From: Pirellulales bacterium
Lineage (GTDB): Bacteria; Planctomycetota; Planctomycetia; Pirellulales; Thermoguttaceae
Direction: 5' to 3'
DNA length: 50,674 bases
Assembly (NCBI GenBank): GCA_020846145.1
Contig: JADLEL010000205.1
Coordinates: 1-50,674 of the forward strand
A program made the position numbers and the translations under genes. Of the stretch, positions 41,930 to 50,437 are shown piece by piece. Every line of letters starts with the position of its first letter. The stretch's first letter is position 1. The notes under the pieces were generated by a model, which worked only from the letters and a program-made list of their open reading frames with translations, made no database searches and was not told the DNA's origin.

Positions 41930-42589
41930 ATGTTCAAAACCTTAATGTGGAGCGGAGCGTTATTGGCCGTGGCGATCGGCGGACCGGCCGGCATCTTTCA
42001 ATTCTCCGATTTTTGGAACGATCTGAAAAACGGCAAAATCGGCATATCCGAAAAGACCGTCGCCGTCGATGCCGACGCGCCGACCAAAACCGATGCCGGT
42101 CGGAAGCCCACCGCGAATGTCATCACCAGCCCGACCAATCTGGCCATCGACGCCGCTCCCGTACTGAGCTTGGAAGAGGTCTTTCGCTTCGATCTCGCGC
42201 CGGCCGACGTGCTCCGGCGCTGGCCCCGCGTCTCGACCGAATTGCCCTATCTGCATCTGCACGGGTATCGCGTGCCGCTGGTATCGGGCACCGATGCCCC
42301 CGCGTTGGCCGGCGCACTCACTTATTATTTCAATCCCTCTCAGCAAGTCCAGCGGATCACCTTTCGCGGCACCACCGGCGATCCGCGGGCGATCGTTCTG
42401 CTCCTGACGAGCCGCTACCATTACGCCCGGCGTCCGAATAACGATCCCAGCCGCTTGGTTTATGAATCGATCAACAGCACCGGCCAACTTGCCGGTCAAG
42501 TCGTTATCCGCACGGCTCCCGTCGTCCGTCAAAACGATCCGTTCAAGCGTTACGACATTGATTTGACGATGGATCGACCGGAAAAATAG
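41930..42589 (+). CDS. small exported or membrane-anchored protein of unknown function
   Basis: A 219-residue protein. The start at 41930 follows GAGGATAAGG; a start 6 codons earlier at 41912 lies at the edge of a hairpin. A hydrophobic N-terminal segment (LMWSGALLAVAIGGPAGIFQF, about 4-24) may be a signal or anchor. After a Thr/Lys/Asp linker comes a folded-looking domain with EEVFRFDLAPADVLRRWPRVS, LHGYRVPLVSG, ALTYYFNPSQQVQRITFRG and ILLLTSRYHYARRPN. No catalytic motif is recognised. Proteins of this look occur in planctomycetes, but I cannot name the family with certainty. It precedes the DUF900 gene by 131 bases in the same direction. Confidence 0.72.
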   Translation: MFKTLMWSGALLAVAIGGPAGIFQFSDFWNDLKNGKIGISEKTVAVDADAPTKTDAGRKPTANVITSPTNLAIDAAPVLSLEEVFRFDLAPADVLRRWPRVSTELPYLHLHGYRVPLVSGTDAPALAGALTYYFNPSQQVQRITFRGTTGDPRAIVLLLTSRYHYARRPNNDPSRLVYESINSTGQLAGQVVIRTAPVVRQNDPFKRYDIDLTMDRPEK

Positions 42590-42720
42590 CGAATCTGGAT
42601 AATCTGAGTAGCTCTGAGTGATTGCCTTATAAAAAAGATGGTCTGGTGCAATTTCTCCCTTTTTGCGAAAATCTCATTCCTTTTCTGAATCATAAAAAAA
42701 TGTGAATCTGGGAGGATTCC

Positions 42721-44730
42721 ATGCAAAGGCGCTGTCTCTCACGGAAGAAATTCTTGTTTCTCTTGGCCGGAATCGTTTTTTGGGGGGGATGCAGAGCCAA
42801 ACAAGAGGCGGAATCCTTGCCCCGGACGGCCGCCAATCGGCGGCAATTAGCAACGCTGCAAAAAACGCGGGATACCGGGCAATATGCCTACGGTGGAAAG
42901 TCTGCCCCGGTCGGGAATCCGACTCCGAAAATATCGTCCGATCATTCGCCGGTGATCGTGAAGCCGCCGAGAATCTCCGAAACGCCGATTCCGCCTCCGT
43001 TGGCGAAATCGGCCGCGTCGGCAACGCCGGTCGCGCCGTCCGAACCGCCGCGGGATGCGACGAGCCTACCGGAACTTTTCACGGACCGCGGCATTCATCG
43101 AGAATTCCCGTCGCCCATTCCCAACCCGATTGAAAACGATCCGCACAATCCCTTGCGCGGCGCGCCGAACACTCCGCCCGCCGCAGAGGCAGCGTCCGCG
43201 CCGAACGAGGTTGATTCCGCCGAGAATTTCGCCAGCGATAATGTTCCCCGGAAGCGGGCGATGAAGTCCCGCGCCATGCCTCTCGCGCCACCGCTGCCGG
43301 TCCCCGCGCCGCCTTCCGCGACAACGGCGCGAACGGTCTCTTTGCCGAGGATTCCCGCACCGACGATGACGCCGCCGGCCGCTTTAGCCGATTCTTCCCC
43401 GGCGAATGAAAGCCGACCGGAATCCTTGCCGATGTCGAGCGCATCGTCGGGAACGAGTTCGCCGCCCTCCGTTCCGCCGCCCTCCGGCGCGGCGCCTCCC
43501 GGCGCCGATTCCTCTCCCCGCGGCGATTACGCCGTGGTCAAAGTGTTTTACGGCACCGATCGCGCGGCGGTGGGAGCCGCCACGGCCGATCGTGCGCTCT
43601 TTCGCGGCTATCTGATGCTAACCGGCGCGGCCGCTGGATCGACGCTCTTTTTTGCCTTCTTCGCGTATCGCGTTTTGCGTTGGCGGTCGCTCAAAACCGC
43701 GGCCGCATTGGGCTTGTTGGCGACCATCGCTTTGGGCGCCATCACGGGCTACGCGGCCTCCGGCGGCCGGCTGCCCTGGCAATCGAATTCGTCCGAAAAA
43801 TCGGCCAACGTCGCCTACGGCGATCGCCGCGGCACGCTCGAATTGGGCTCGTGCGAAGTATCGATTCCCCAGCGGCACGAAATCGGCGAGTTGGAAAGCC
43901 CTTCGATGCTGCGATTGGAGTTCCAGGAAGACTCCAGGAAACACGTCGTCCTCTTGAAGGTAACGCCCGAACCGACCGCCGCGTTTTACGCGAATCTCCG
44001 CGAGAGCGTAGCGAAGTCGAAGGAGAAATCGGCGCTGGTCTTCATCCACGGGTACAACGTTACCTTCGGGGACGCCGCAAGGCGGACCGCGCAGATCGCC
44101 TACGACCTCAAGTTCGGCGGCGTGCCGCTGATGTATAGCTGGCCTTCGCAAGGCAAGTTGCTCGATTACGCGGTCGATGAGACGAACGCGGTGTGGACCG
44201 TCCCGCACCTGCGCCAATTTCTGGCCGACGTGGTCCGGCAAAGCGGCGCACGGCGCATCCACTTGATCGCCCACAGCATGGGCAACCGCGCGCTGACGAC
44301 CGCGCTGAGGGATTTGGCCTTGCAGCAAACCGATGCCCCGCCGCCGAAATTCGATCAAGTGTTGTTGACCGCGCCGGATATCGACGCCGACGTTTTCAAG
44401 AACGACATTGCCCCCGCCATCACGAAAACGGCCCGGCGCGTTACGCTTTACGCCTCGTCGAACGACGCGGCGCTCAGGCTCTCGAAAAAACTACACGGCT
44501 ATCCCCGGGCGGGCGAAGCCGGCGGGGAGATCGTGATCGTGCCGGGCATGGATACCGTCGATGTAACGGCCGTCGATACCAGCCTCTTGGGCCACAGTTA
44601 TTACGGCGAGAGCGGCAGCGTGATTTCCGATTTCGTCGAAGTTCTTCAAGAAGCCAAGCCCGCCGATCAACGTAAATGGCTTCGTCCCGAATATCTGGGA
44701 GCCTATAAATACTGGGTCTTCCAGCGATAG
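42721..44730 (+). CDS. lipoprotein-type DUF900 alpha/beta hydrolase
   Basis: A 669-residue protein. GGGAGG sits well before the ATG. The N-terminus (FLFLLAGIVFWGGC, C24) looks like a lipoprotein signal, though WGGC is not the strictest lipobox. A Pro/Ala/Ser-rich stretch of about 220 residues follows. Then come DYAVVKVFYGTDRAA, two membrane helices (about 300-317 and 325-345), and a DUF900 hydrolase domain (about 420-640): LVFIHGYNVTF, MYSWPSQGK, nucleophile S519 in IAHSMGNRAL, and LTAPDIDADVF with the Asp. A late His sits in GHSYYGE. The fold is esterase/lipase-like; the substrate is unknown. The FYGTDR and hydrolase parts are normally adjacent; here the two helices are inserted between them. 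Confidence 0.85.
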   Translation: MQRRCLSRKKFLFLLAGIVFWGGCRAKQEAESLPRTAANRRQLATLQKTRDTGQYAYGGKSAPVGNPTPKISSDHSPVIVKPPRISETPIPPPLAKSAASATPVAPSEPPRDATSLPELFTDRGIHREFPSPIPNPIENDPHNPLRGAPNTPPAAEAASAPNEVDSAENFASDNVPRKRAMKSRAMPLAPPLPVPAPPSATTARTVSLPRIPAPTMTPPAALADSSPANESRPESLPMSSASSGTSSPPSVPPPSGAAPPGADSSPRGDYAVVKVFYGTDRAAVGAATADRALFRGYLMLTGAAAGSTLFFAFFAYRVLRWRSLKTAAALGLLATIALGAITGYAASGGRLPWQSNSSEKSANVAYGDRRGTLELGSCEVSIPQRHEIGELESPSMLRLEFQEDSRKHVVLLKVTPEPTAAFYANLRESVAKSKEKSALVFIHGYNVTFGDAARRTAQIAYDLKFGGVPLMYSWPSQGKLLDYAVDETNAVWTVPHLRQFLADVVRQSGARRIHLIAHSMGNRALTTALRDLALQQTDAPPPKFDQVLLTAPDIDADVFKNDIAPAITKTARRVTLYASSNDAALRLSKKLHGYPRAGEAGGEIVIVPGMDTVDVTAVDTSLLGHSYYGESGSVISDFVEVLQEAKPADQRKWLRPEYLGAYKYWVFQR

Positions 44731-45025
44731 GAGCGGACGCTTACGGACATTCACGGACAGGGGGCACGTTTTTTGGGCGGCCTTCCGATCCACATCGGCC
44801 TCCGTCGGCCCGGGAGTTGTACGCTCCTACCGCATGATCCATCACCGGCTTGCGGTCCTCTTTCTTCTCTCGATCTCACCGGTTACAATCAGTTCTGATG
44901 GTTGAAAATCAGATCCCCTCTTCTTAATTAGTCACAAACCACTTGACTCCATTGACGATGCCGAGCATTTAAGCAATGCAACTTCATGTACGGAATTAGA
45001 ATTTCCTCCAATTTCTCGCGCACAA
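44731..45025. other. intergenic region upstream of RhuM
   Basis: A 295-base gap with no gene. A weak promoter-like pair, TTGACT (44943-44948) and TTTAAG (44968-44973), is spaced 19 bases apart. There is no ribosome site before the RhuM ATG. Nothing else stands out. Confidence 0.4.
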
Positions 45026-46051
45026 ATGGCTAACTCCGAAACGCCCCCCGGCGGCGAACTAATCCTGTATCGTACTCCGGAGGGGAATGTCAGAATTGAG
45101 GTACTTTATCAATCCGAGACGTTTTGGCTCAATCAGAGGAAGATCGCCGATCTTTTCGGGGTGGATGTTCGCACGATTAGTGAACATTTTCGCAACATTG
45201 TTTCCAGTGGTGAGTTAGACGAACAGGCAGTTCTCCGGAAAATCCGGACAACTGCCGCGGACGGTAAGAATTATTTAGTCAACTTCTACAATCTGGACGC
45301 CATCATCTCCGTCGGTTACCGCGTCAATAGCTCCCAGGCCACCCAATTCCGCATTTGGGCGACTCGAACGCTTCGTGAATTTGTCATCAAAGGTTTTGTG
45401 TTGGACGATGAGCGGCTGAAACTCAACAAGCGTTTTGGCAAAGATTATTTTGACGAACTTTTGGAGCGTATCCGCGAAATACGGTCCAGCGAACGCCGTT
45501 TCTATCTTAAAATTACCGACATCTACGAACAGTGCAGCGTCGATTACGACAAAACGGCGGAAATCAGCAAAACTTTTTTCAAAACCGTCCAGAACAAGCT
45601 GCATTGGGCGGTCACCGGCCAAACCGCCGCCGAGATTATCGCGGAGCGGGCCGACGCGGATAAACCGTCAATGGGGCTTACCACTTGGAAAAATGCGCCT
45701 CATGGCAAGATTCACAAAAGCGATGTGTCGATTGCCAAAAATTACTTGATCGAAAAGGAAATTAAGGAATTAGAGCGAATCGTCACCATGTACCTCGATT
45801 ATGCCGAAAACCAAGCGACACGCCAATTGCCCATGCGGATGACCGATTGGGCGGCGAAACTCGATGCCTTTCTCCAATTCAACGAATACGAAGTGTTGAC
45901 CAACGCCGGTTCCGTCTCCGCCGAGGTCGCCAAGCAGCTTGCCGAGGAGCAATACGCAGCCTTTCGAGTCAGGCAAGATCGGGCGTTCGAGAGTGATTTC
46001 GAAAGGGAAATCAAACGGATCGAAGGTATCGACAAGAAGAACGAAATGTAA
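45026..46051 (+). CDS. RhuM family protein
   Basis: A 341-residue protein with the RhuM pattern throughout: ELILYRTPEGNVRIEVLYQSETFWLNQRKIADLFGV, then TISEHFRNI, NYLVNFYNLDAIISVGYRVNS, FRIWATRTLREFVIKGFVLDDERL and the C-terminal RMTDWAAKLDAFL. The N-terminal part is DNA-binding-like (KilA/BRO-type related), so a gene-regulatory or defence role is likely; the founding member is from a Salmonella pathogenicity island and its job is not settled. RhuM genes often sit near restriction or toxin modules and are transferred. No partner is adjacent; a repeat element follows 51 bases later. No ribosome site is seen. Confidence 0.9.
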   Translation: MANSETPPGGELILYRTPEGNVRIEVLYQSETFWLNQRKIADLFGVDVRTISEHFRNIVSSGELDEQAVLRKIRTTAADGKNYLVNFYNLDAIISVGYRVNSSQATQFRIWATRTLREFVIKGFVLDDERLKLNKRFGKDYFDELLERIREIRSSERRFYLKITDIYEQCSVDYDKTAEISKTFFKTVQNKLHWAVTGQTAAEIIAERADADKPSMGLTTWKNAPHGKIHKSDVSIAKNYLIEKEIKELERIVTMYLDYAENQATRQLPMRMTDWAAKLDAFLQFNEYEVLTNAGSVSAEVAKQLAEEQYAAFRVRQDRAFESDFEREIKRIEGIDKKNEM

Positions 46052-46094
46052 GAATGAGATGGTGCCCCCCGACTCCCTCGTGCTCGCCGGCTAA

Positions 46095-46318
46095 AAAAAA
46101 TCGTAAGCGTTCACGCCCCGGTTGGGGACTGGTCCATTTTTCGGCGGGATGACGTATTTTGTGGACAAACGATAGGCCGAAAACATGGACCTGTCCCCTT
46201 CCCGCGGCGCGAGGGGGACAGTCCCATTTTCGCGGCGATTAAGCACTATTAGAGCACCATCATCTTTTACGCCGCGAAAATCGGGACAGTCCCCTGTGAA
46301 CGGTTACAAAAAATCAGT
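46095..46318. repeat. 8-bp direct repeat flanking the full-length element
   Basis: AAAAAATC at 46095-46102 and at 46311-46318 abut the two ends of the element exactly. This is a target-site duplication pattern; it is A-rich, so chance is possible. Confidence 0.65.
46103..46310 (+). repeat. MITE-like palindromic repeat, copy 4 (full length, 208 bp)
   Basis: Ends GTAAGCGTTCAC (46103-46114) and GTGAACGGTTAC (46299-46310) are inverted repeats with one mismatch. Inside are two hairpin modules: A (46124-46198), framed by GGGGACTGGTCC and GGACCTGTCCCC with a TTTTCGGC/GCCGAAAA stem; and B (46213-46297), framed by GGGGGACAGTCCC and CGGGACAGTCCCC with a TTTTCGCGGCG/CGCCGCGAAAA stem. No open frame is inside. 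This is the reference copy for those at 1, 1419 and 39968. Confidence 0.85.
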
Positions 46319-46496
46319 CTTGTGGACAATATCAAATTCCCTATCAGCTCTCAGTCATCAAGCCCTCACCTTCGCCACTCTCCCTAATGGAGAGTAGAGA
46401 GATTCGTAAAACTCCGGTGATAATCTTATTGGTGTTCTCGTCCCGCCGTCCGTCCTTATGTTTTTTCGAAACGAACCATTTCCTCGATCCCCGCTT

Positions 46497-48338
46497 ATGT
46501 TCAACCGCAAAATCCCCGTCGTCCACCGTGCTTCCATCCTGCTCGCCAACATCCTTTTGGCGGGCATCTGCCATGCCGCCGCGCAATCGCCTTCCGGTTC
46601 AACGGCACGTCCCAACGTGATCTTGCTTCTGACCGACGATCAGGGTTACGGCGACCTCTCGTGCCACGGCAATCCGGTGCTGAAAACGCCGAATATCGAC
46701 CGGCTTTCCGCGCAGAGCGTCCGCTTCACGAATTTCCACGTGTCCCCGATGTGTACGCCGACCCGCGCGCAGTTGTTGACCGGCGTGGATGCGTTGCGTT
46801 CCGCCGCGATGAACGTCAGCAGCGGGCGCGCGCTGCTCCGCACCGATCTGCCCACGCTGGGCGATATCTTCGCCGCCAACGGCTATCGCACGGCGATGTT
46901 CGGCAAGTGGCATTTGGGCGATTCCTATCCTTACCGCCCCATCGACCGCGGATTTCAAAAAGCGGTCTGGTTCCGTTCCTCCTACATCGGCTCGGCGTCC
47001 GATTATTGGAACAACGATTATTTCAACGACCACTATTTCGACGGCGATCAATTGCGGCAGTTCGAAGGCTATTGCACGGACGTCTTTTTCAACCAGGCCC
47101 TCGCATGGCTCCAGGAGCGGCAGCGCGGCGGCGAGCCGTTTTTTCTCTACCTTCCCTTGAATGCCGCCCACGCTCCGCTCTTCGTGCCCGAACGGTATCG
47201 CCGGGAGTACGAACGCCTGCTCGCCGAGAAGAATCTTCCCCCAAAGCAGCGCGACAGCCTCGCCCGGTTCTTCGGCATGGTGGCGAATATCGATGAGAAT
47301 CTCGGCAAACTCGATGCCCTGCTCGACGAGACCGGACTGCGCGAAAACACGATCTTTATTTTTATGACCGACAACGGCGGCACGGCCGGCGTGCCGTTCT
47401 ACAACGCCGGCATGAGAGGAAACAAAACCACGCTCTGGGAAGGCGGCCATCGCGTTCCCTGCTTCGTCCGTTGGCCCGCGGGCAACATCGGCCGCGCCCG
47501 CGAAGTGAACGCCCTGACGCAATGCCAAGACGTGCTGCCCACGCTGATCGATCTCTGCAAGCTTACTCCGCCGCAAACGGCCAGGTTCGACGGCGTTTCG
47601 CTCGCCGATCTCCTCACCGGCAAGGCCGAAGAGCTTCCCGACCGCGCGCTGGTGGTTCAATTCAGCCGCATGAACTCCCCGCGGCCGCAAAAAAACGATG
47701 CCGCGATATTGTGGCGGCAGTGGCGATTGCTCAAGGGCGATGAACTCTTCGACCTTTCCTCCGATCCGCATCAAGATAAAAACGTCTTCGCTCAAAATCC
47801 CGACGTCGCCGCCCGCCTGCAAAAGCATTACGACGCCTTTTGGGCGTCGGTCGAGCCTGCCCTCGATCGTTTCCAGCCCTCGGTCGTCGGCTCCGAGGAG
47901 GAAAATCCCGCGCGGCTTTGCGCATGCGATTGGGCCGACGTTTTCCTCGACCAAGGGGGGCAAGTCCGCCGCGGCGAGCCGAAAAACGGCCTTTGGCAGA
48001 TCGAGGTCCGGCGGGCCGGCAACTACGAAATCGCACTGTGCCGCTGGCCGCGCGAAGCTAAGCTGACGCTCGGCCAAAGTTCCCCGCTCCATCGAGGCGA
48101 AGATGCAAGCTATCCCGCGGGCGTTGCGCTGCCCATCGCCGAAGCGCGGCTCCGCGTCGGCGATCAAGATCTAAAACACCCGGTCGCGCCCGACGACCGC
48201 GAAGCGCGTTTTACTATGCGGTTACCCCAGGGACGGACGACCCTCCAAACCTACTTCTACGACTCGACCGGCAATGAACTTTGCGGAGCCTATTACGTTT
48301 ACGTCCGCCACTTGGCCGAAAGTGAAGTTGAAAATTGA
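46497..48338 (+). CDS. secreted formylglycine-dependent sulfatase
   Basis: A 613-residue sulfatase from the start at 46497, which gives a good signal peptide (ASILLANILLAGICHAAAQ); an earlier start at 46458 is possible and neither has a clear ribosome site. The metal site begins with LLLTDDQGYGD (D47, D48). The formylglycine motif is CTPTRAQLLTG, C86, of the Cys type needing a maturing enzyme. GKWHLG and FMTDNGG complete the active site. A beta-rich C-terminal extension of about 150 residues (IEVRRAGNYEIALCRWP) is typical of planctomycete sulfatases. It would remove sulfate from polysaccharides outside the cytoplasm. The DUF4838 gene follows in the same direction after a hairpin, suggesting joint use. 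Confidence 0.93.
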   Translation: MFNRKIPVVHRASILLANILLAGICHAAAQSPSGSTARPNVILLLTDDQGYGDLSCHGNPVLKTPNIDRLSAQSVRFTNFHVSPMCTPTRAQLLTGVDALRSAAMNVSSGRALLRTDLPTLGDIFAANGYRTAMFGKWHLGDSYPYRPIDRGFQKAVWFRSSYIGSASDYWNNDYFNDHYFDGDQLRQFEGYCTDVFFNQALAWLQERQRGGEPFFLYLPLNAAHAPLFVPERYRREYERLLAEKNLPPKQRDSLARFFGMVANIDENLGKLDALLDETGLRENTIFIFMTDNGGTAGVPFYNAGMRGNKTTLWEGGHRVPCFVRWPAGNIGRAREVNALTQCQDVLPTLIDLCKLTPPQTARFDGVSLADLLTGKAEELPDRALVVQFSRMNSPRPQKNDAAILWRQWRLLKGDELFDLSSDPHQDKNVFAQNPDVAARLQKHYDAFWASVEPALDRFQPSVVGSEEENPARLCACDWADVFLDQGGQVRRGEPKNGLWQIEVRRAGNYEIALCRWPREAKLTLGQSSPLHRGEDASYPAGVALPIAEARLRVGDQDLKHPVAPDDREARFTMRLPQGRTTLQTYFYDSTGNELCGAYYVYVRHLAESEVEN

Positions 48339-48351
48339 ACCTGAGCCGAAC

Positions 48352-48438
48352 CCGGGAGGGCGAGGCTCCCGCCGAGCCGTTAAACTCGTACGCAATCGCG
48401 GCATTCCGAACGGCTCGGCGGGAGCCTCGCCCTCCCGG
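48352..48438. repeat. 30-bp perfect inverted repeat in the sulfatase-DUF4838 gap
   Basis: The left arm (48352-48381) and right arm (48409-48438) are exact complements over 30 bases, with a 27-base loop. The arms contain GGCTCCCGCC/GGCGGGAGCC, as in 7783-7834. The false upstream extension of the DUF4838 frame reads GEAPAEP through it. It could modulate read-through or mRNA stability between the two genes. Confidence 0.88.
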
Positions 48439-48457
48439 AATCAAGAGGTGGATCGAG

Positions 48458-50437
48458 ATGAATATCTCCGCGACGATTATTGCCGCAACGATTGCCACGA
48501 TCGCGCTGGCCTCTTCCGTTTTCAGCGCGGATCGTCCCGCGGTCGCGGTGGCGGTCGAGGGGAAAAGCGATTGGCGGATCGAACTTGCCTCCAAGGATAT
48601 TCCCGTCGTGCAATGGGCGGCCAAGGAATTGCAAACATCTTTGCGTCGCATGAGCCGGCGTGAATTGCCCATCGGCGATTTCAAACCGGCACGTCCCGCT
48701 CCCGCCATCGTTCTCGGTTTGCGCAAAGATTTTTCCGTCGAGGATCGGTCGATCCTGCCGAGAGTTCCGCGGGGATTCGACGGTTACGCGATCGCCGTGC
48801 TTCCGGGGCGGGAGCAATCCCTATCGCGGATCCTCCTTGCCGGCGAGAACGACCGCGGCGCGATCTATGCCGCCTACGATCTTCTGGAGCGTTTCGGCTG
48901 CCGCTGGTTTTATCCCACGCAGGATGAGAACGATCCGGAAGTCGTGCCAAAACAAAGTACGCTCTCGATTGCATCGGGCAGTTGGGCGGTGGCCTCGCCG
49001 TTCAAGTATCGCATCTGCAATCCCAGCAGTTGGATTTACGAAATGGACTACCCCGCGGCGGCCAAACAGCTCGATTGGGCCATGAAAAACCGCTATAACT
49101 GCATGGCCTGGGGGCCGGTAAGCAATGCTTCGATGCAATCGCAATATCGACAGTTGAAAGAGCACGGCCTGCTCGCGGAATTGTCGAAACGCGCGATGCT
49201 GCTTTACGGCCCCGGCCACTGCTTCGACCAACTGCTCAAGGCCGACGACTACATGGCCGAACATCCCCAATGGTTCGGCATGAGGGACGGAAAACGCGTG
49301 CCGCAAACGTTCTTCGGCGCGCAATTCTGCTGGTCCAACCCGCAAGCGCGAAAGCAATTCGCCGAGAACGCCGCCGTATTCCTCGACGCCTGCCCCGAAA
49401 TCTCGATCTTGAGCCTGATGCCCTTCGACGGCGGCAAAAGTTGCGACTGCCCCGAATGCAACAAGGCGGGCGCGAGCAATCTTTTGATGCTGCTCTTGGG
49501 CGAAACCATCGACCGGATCGAAAAAAAATATCCGCAGGTCGTCGTCGAGACGCTGGGCGGATACGGCAATGTCTCCGCCCCGCCCACCAACGCCAAAATC
49601 CATCCGCGGCAGCGGGTCGTCTGGGCGCATTGGGGCCGCTACCACGGCACTCCCTACGACGACGAGCGCTATGCGGAAAGGAAAAACCTCGAACTGTGGC
49701 ATAAAGCCGCTTCCGGCGGACTCACCGCGGGCCAGTATTACGGCGATAACTTCTGCCAACCCTGGATCATGCCCCCGTTCGCGATGGCCATCGAAGGCGA
49801 CCGGCGGTACTTAATCGAAAAAAAAATCGATTCGGTGTTCGTGCTGATGTGGCCGCCTGGCTATTGGTGGAACCACGGCTTGAACGGCTATCTCGCGGGC
49901 AGGTGCTTTTTCGATCCGTCCCTCGATCCCTACCGGGAAATCCACGATTACGCCCGGCATTATTTCGGCCCCGCCGCCGGCCCCGCCCTGGCCGCCTATT
50001 ACGAACAATGGGCGCGGCAGATCGACCTGGCCTACCGCGTGCGCGGCGGCGCGTCGGAAGCGGACGTCGCGATGCTCGCCGCCCAGCGCGCCAAGTGGCT
50101 GCAGCCCGCGATGACTGCGGCGAAAGACGACGCTCCGTATGCCTATCGTCTGAGCAAAGTGAAACAACTGCACGCGATCGCCGAGAGGATGGCGGAATCC
50201 AGCCGCCAAAACGAGGAGATCGACCGGCTGCGCAAGGAGGGGAAAATCGAGGAAGCCAAAAAATGCCTGGATCGATTGCGGACCACGACCGAGCATATTC
50301 TTCAACTCGCCCATGCGAACGCCGACCTGAATCAAGGGCTGATCGATAAACAAACATTCGACGCCTTCGTGGCGCCGGGTTTGAAAAGCAGGATCGAGGA
50401 ACGGGCGAAAGCACTTGCGAAGAAGGACGAAAAATAA
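48458..50437 (+). CDS. secreted DUF4838 protein, alpha-glucuronidase-like
   Basis: A 659-residue protein. The start at 48458 follows AAGAGG and gives a clear signal peptide (about 5-22, ending SSVFSAD); the open frame upstream runs through the inverted repeat and is not coding. The N-terminal region (about 25-150) looks like the alpha-glucuronidase accessory domain: AAKELQTSLRRMSRRELPI, then DGYAIAV and GAIYAAYDLLERFGCRWFYPT. The DUF4838 domain follows with GPGHCFDQLL, FCWSNPQARKQFAENAAVFL, LMPFDGGKSCDCPECNKAG and VVWAHWGRYHGTPYDDERY. The CDCPEC pair may bind a metal. Helical repeats end it. The likely role is glycan breakdown with the sulfatase upstream; the bond cut is not known. Confidence 0.87.
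   Translation: MNISATIIAATIATIALASSVFSADRPAVAVAVEGKSDWRIELASKDIPVVQWAAKELQTSLRRMSRRELPIGDFKPARPAPAIVLGLRKDFSVEDRSILPRVPRGFDGYAIAVLPGREQSLSRILLAGENDRGAIYAAYDLLERFGCRWFYPTQDENDPEVVPKQSTLSIASGSWAVASPFKYRICNPSSWIYEMDYPAAAKQLDWAMKNRYNCMAWGPVSNASMQSQYRQLKEHGLLAELSKRAMLLYGPGHCFDQLLKADDYMAEHPQWFGMRDGKRVPQTFFGAQFCWSNPQARKQFAENAAVFLDACPEISILSLMPFDGGKSCDCPECNKAGASNLLMLLLGETIDRIEKKYPQVVVETLGGYGNVSAPPTNAKIHPRQRVVWAHWGRYHGTPYDDERYAERKNLELWHKAASGGLTAGQYYGDNFCQPWIMPPFAMAIEGDRRYLIEKKIDSVFVLMWPPGYWWNHGLNGYLAGRCFFDPSLDPYREIHDYARHYFGPAAGPALAAYYEQWARQIDLAYRVRGGASEADVAMLAAQRAKWLQPAMTAAKDDAPYAYRLSKVKQLHAIAERMAESSRQNEEIDRLRKEGKIEEAKKCLDRLRTTTEHILQLAHANADLNQGLIDKQTFDAFVAPGLKSRIEERAKALAKKDEK

Larger units (their letters stand above)
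46052..46496. other. intergenic region holding the full-length repeat element
   Basis: This 445-base gap contains the repeat at 46103-46310, its flanking 8-base duplication, and a small hairpin CTCTCC-ctaat-GGAGAG (near 46378-46393). No gene is supported. Confidence 0.5.

Noticed and set aside
48335..48457. N-terminal extension of the DUF4838 frame
   Set aside because: It is translated from the 30-bp inverted repeat; the start at 48458 has a ribosome site and a signal peptide.
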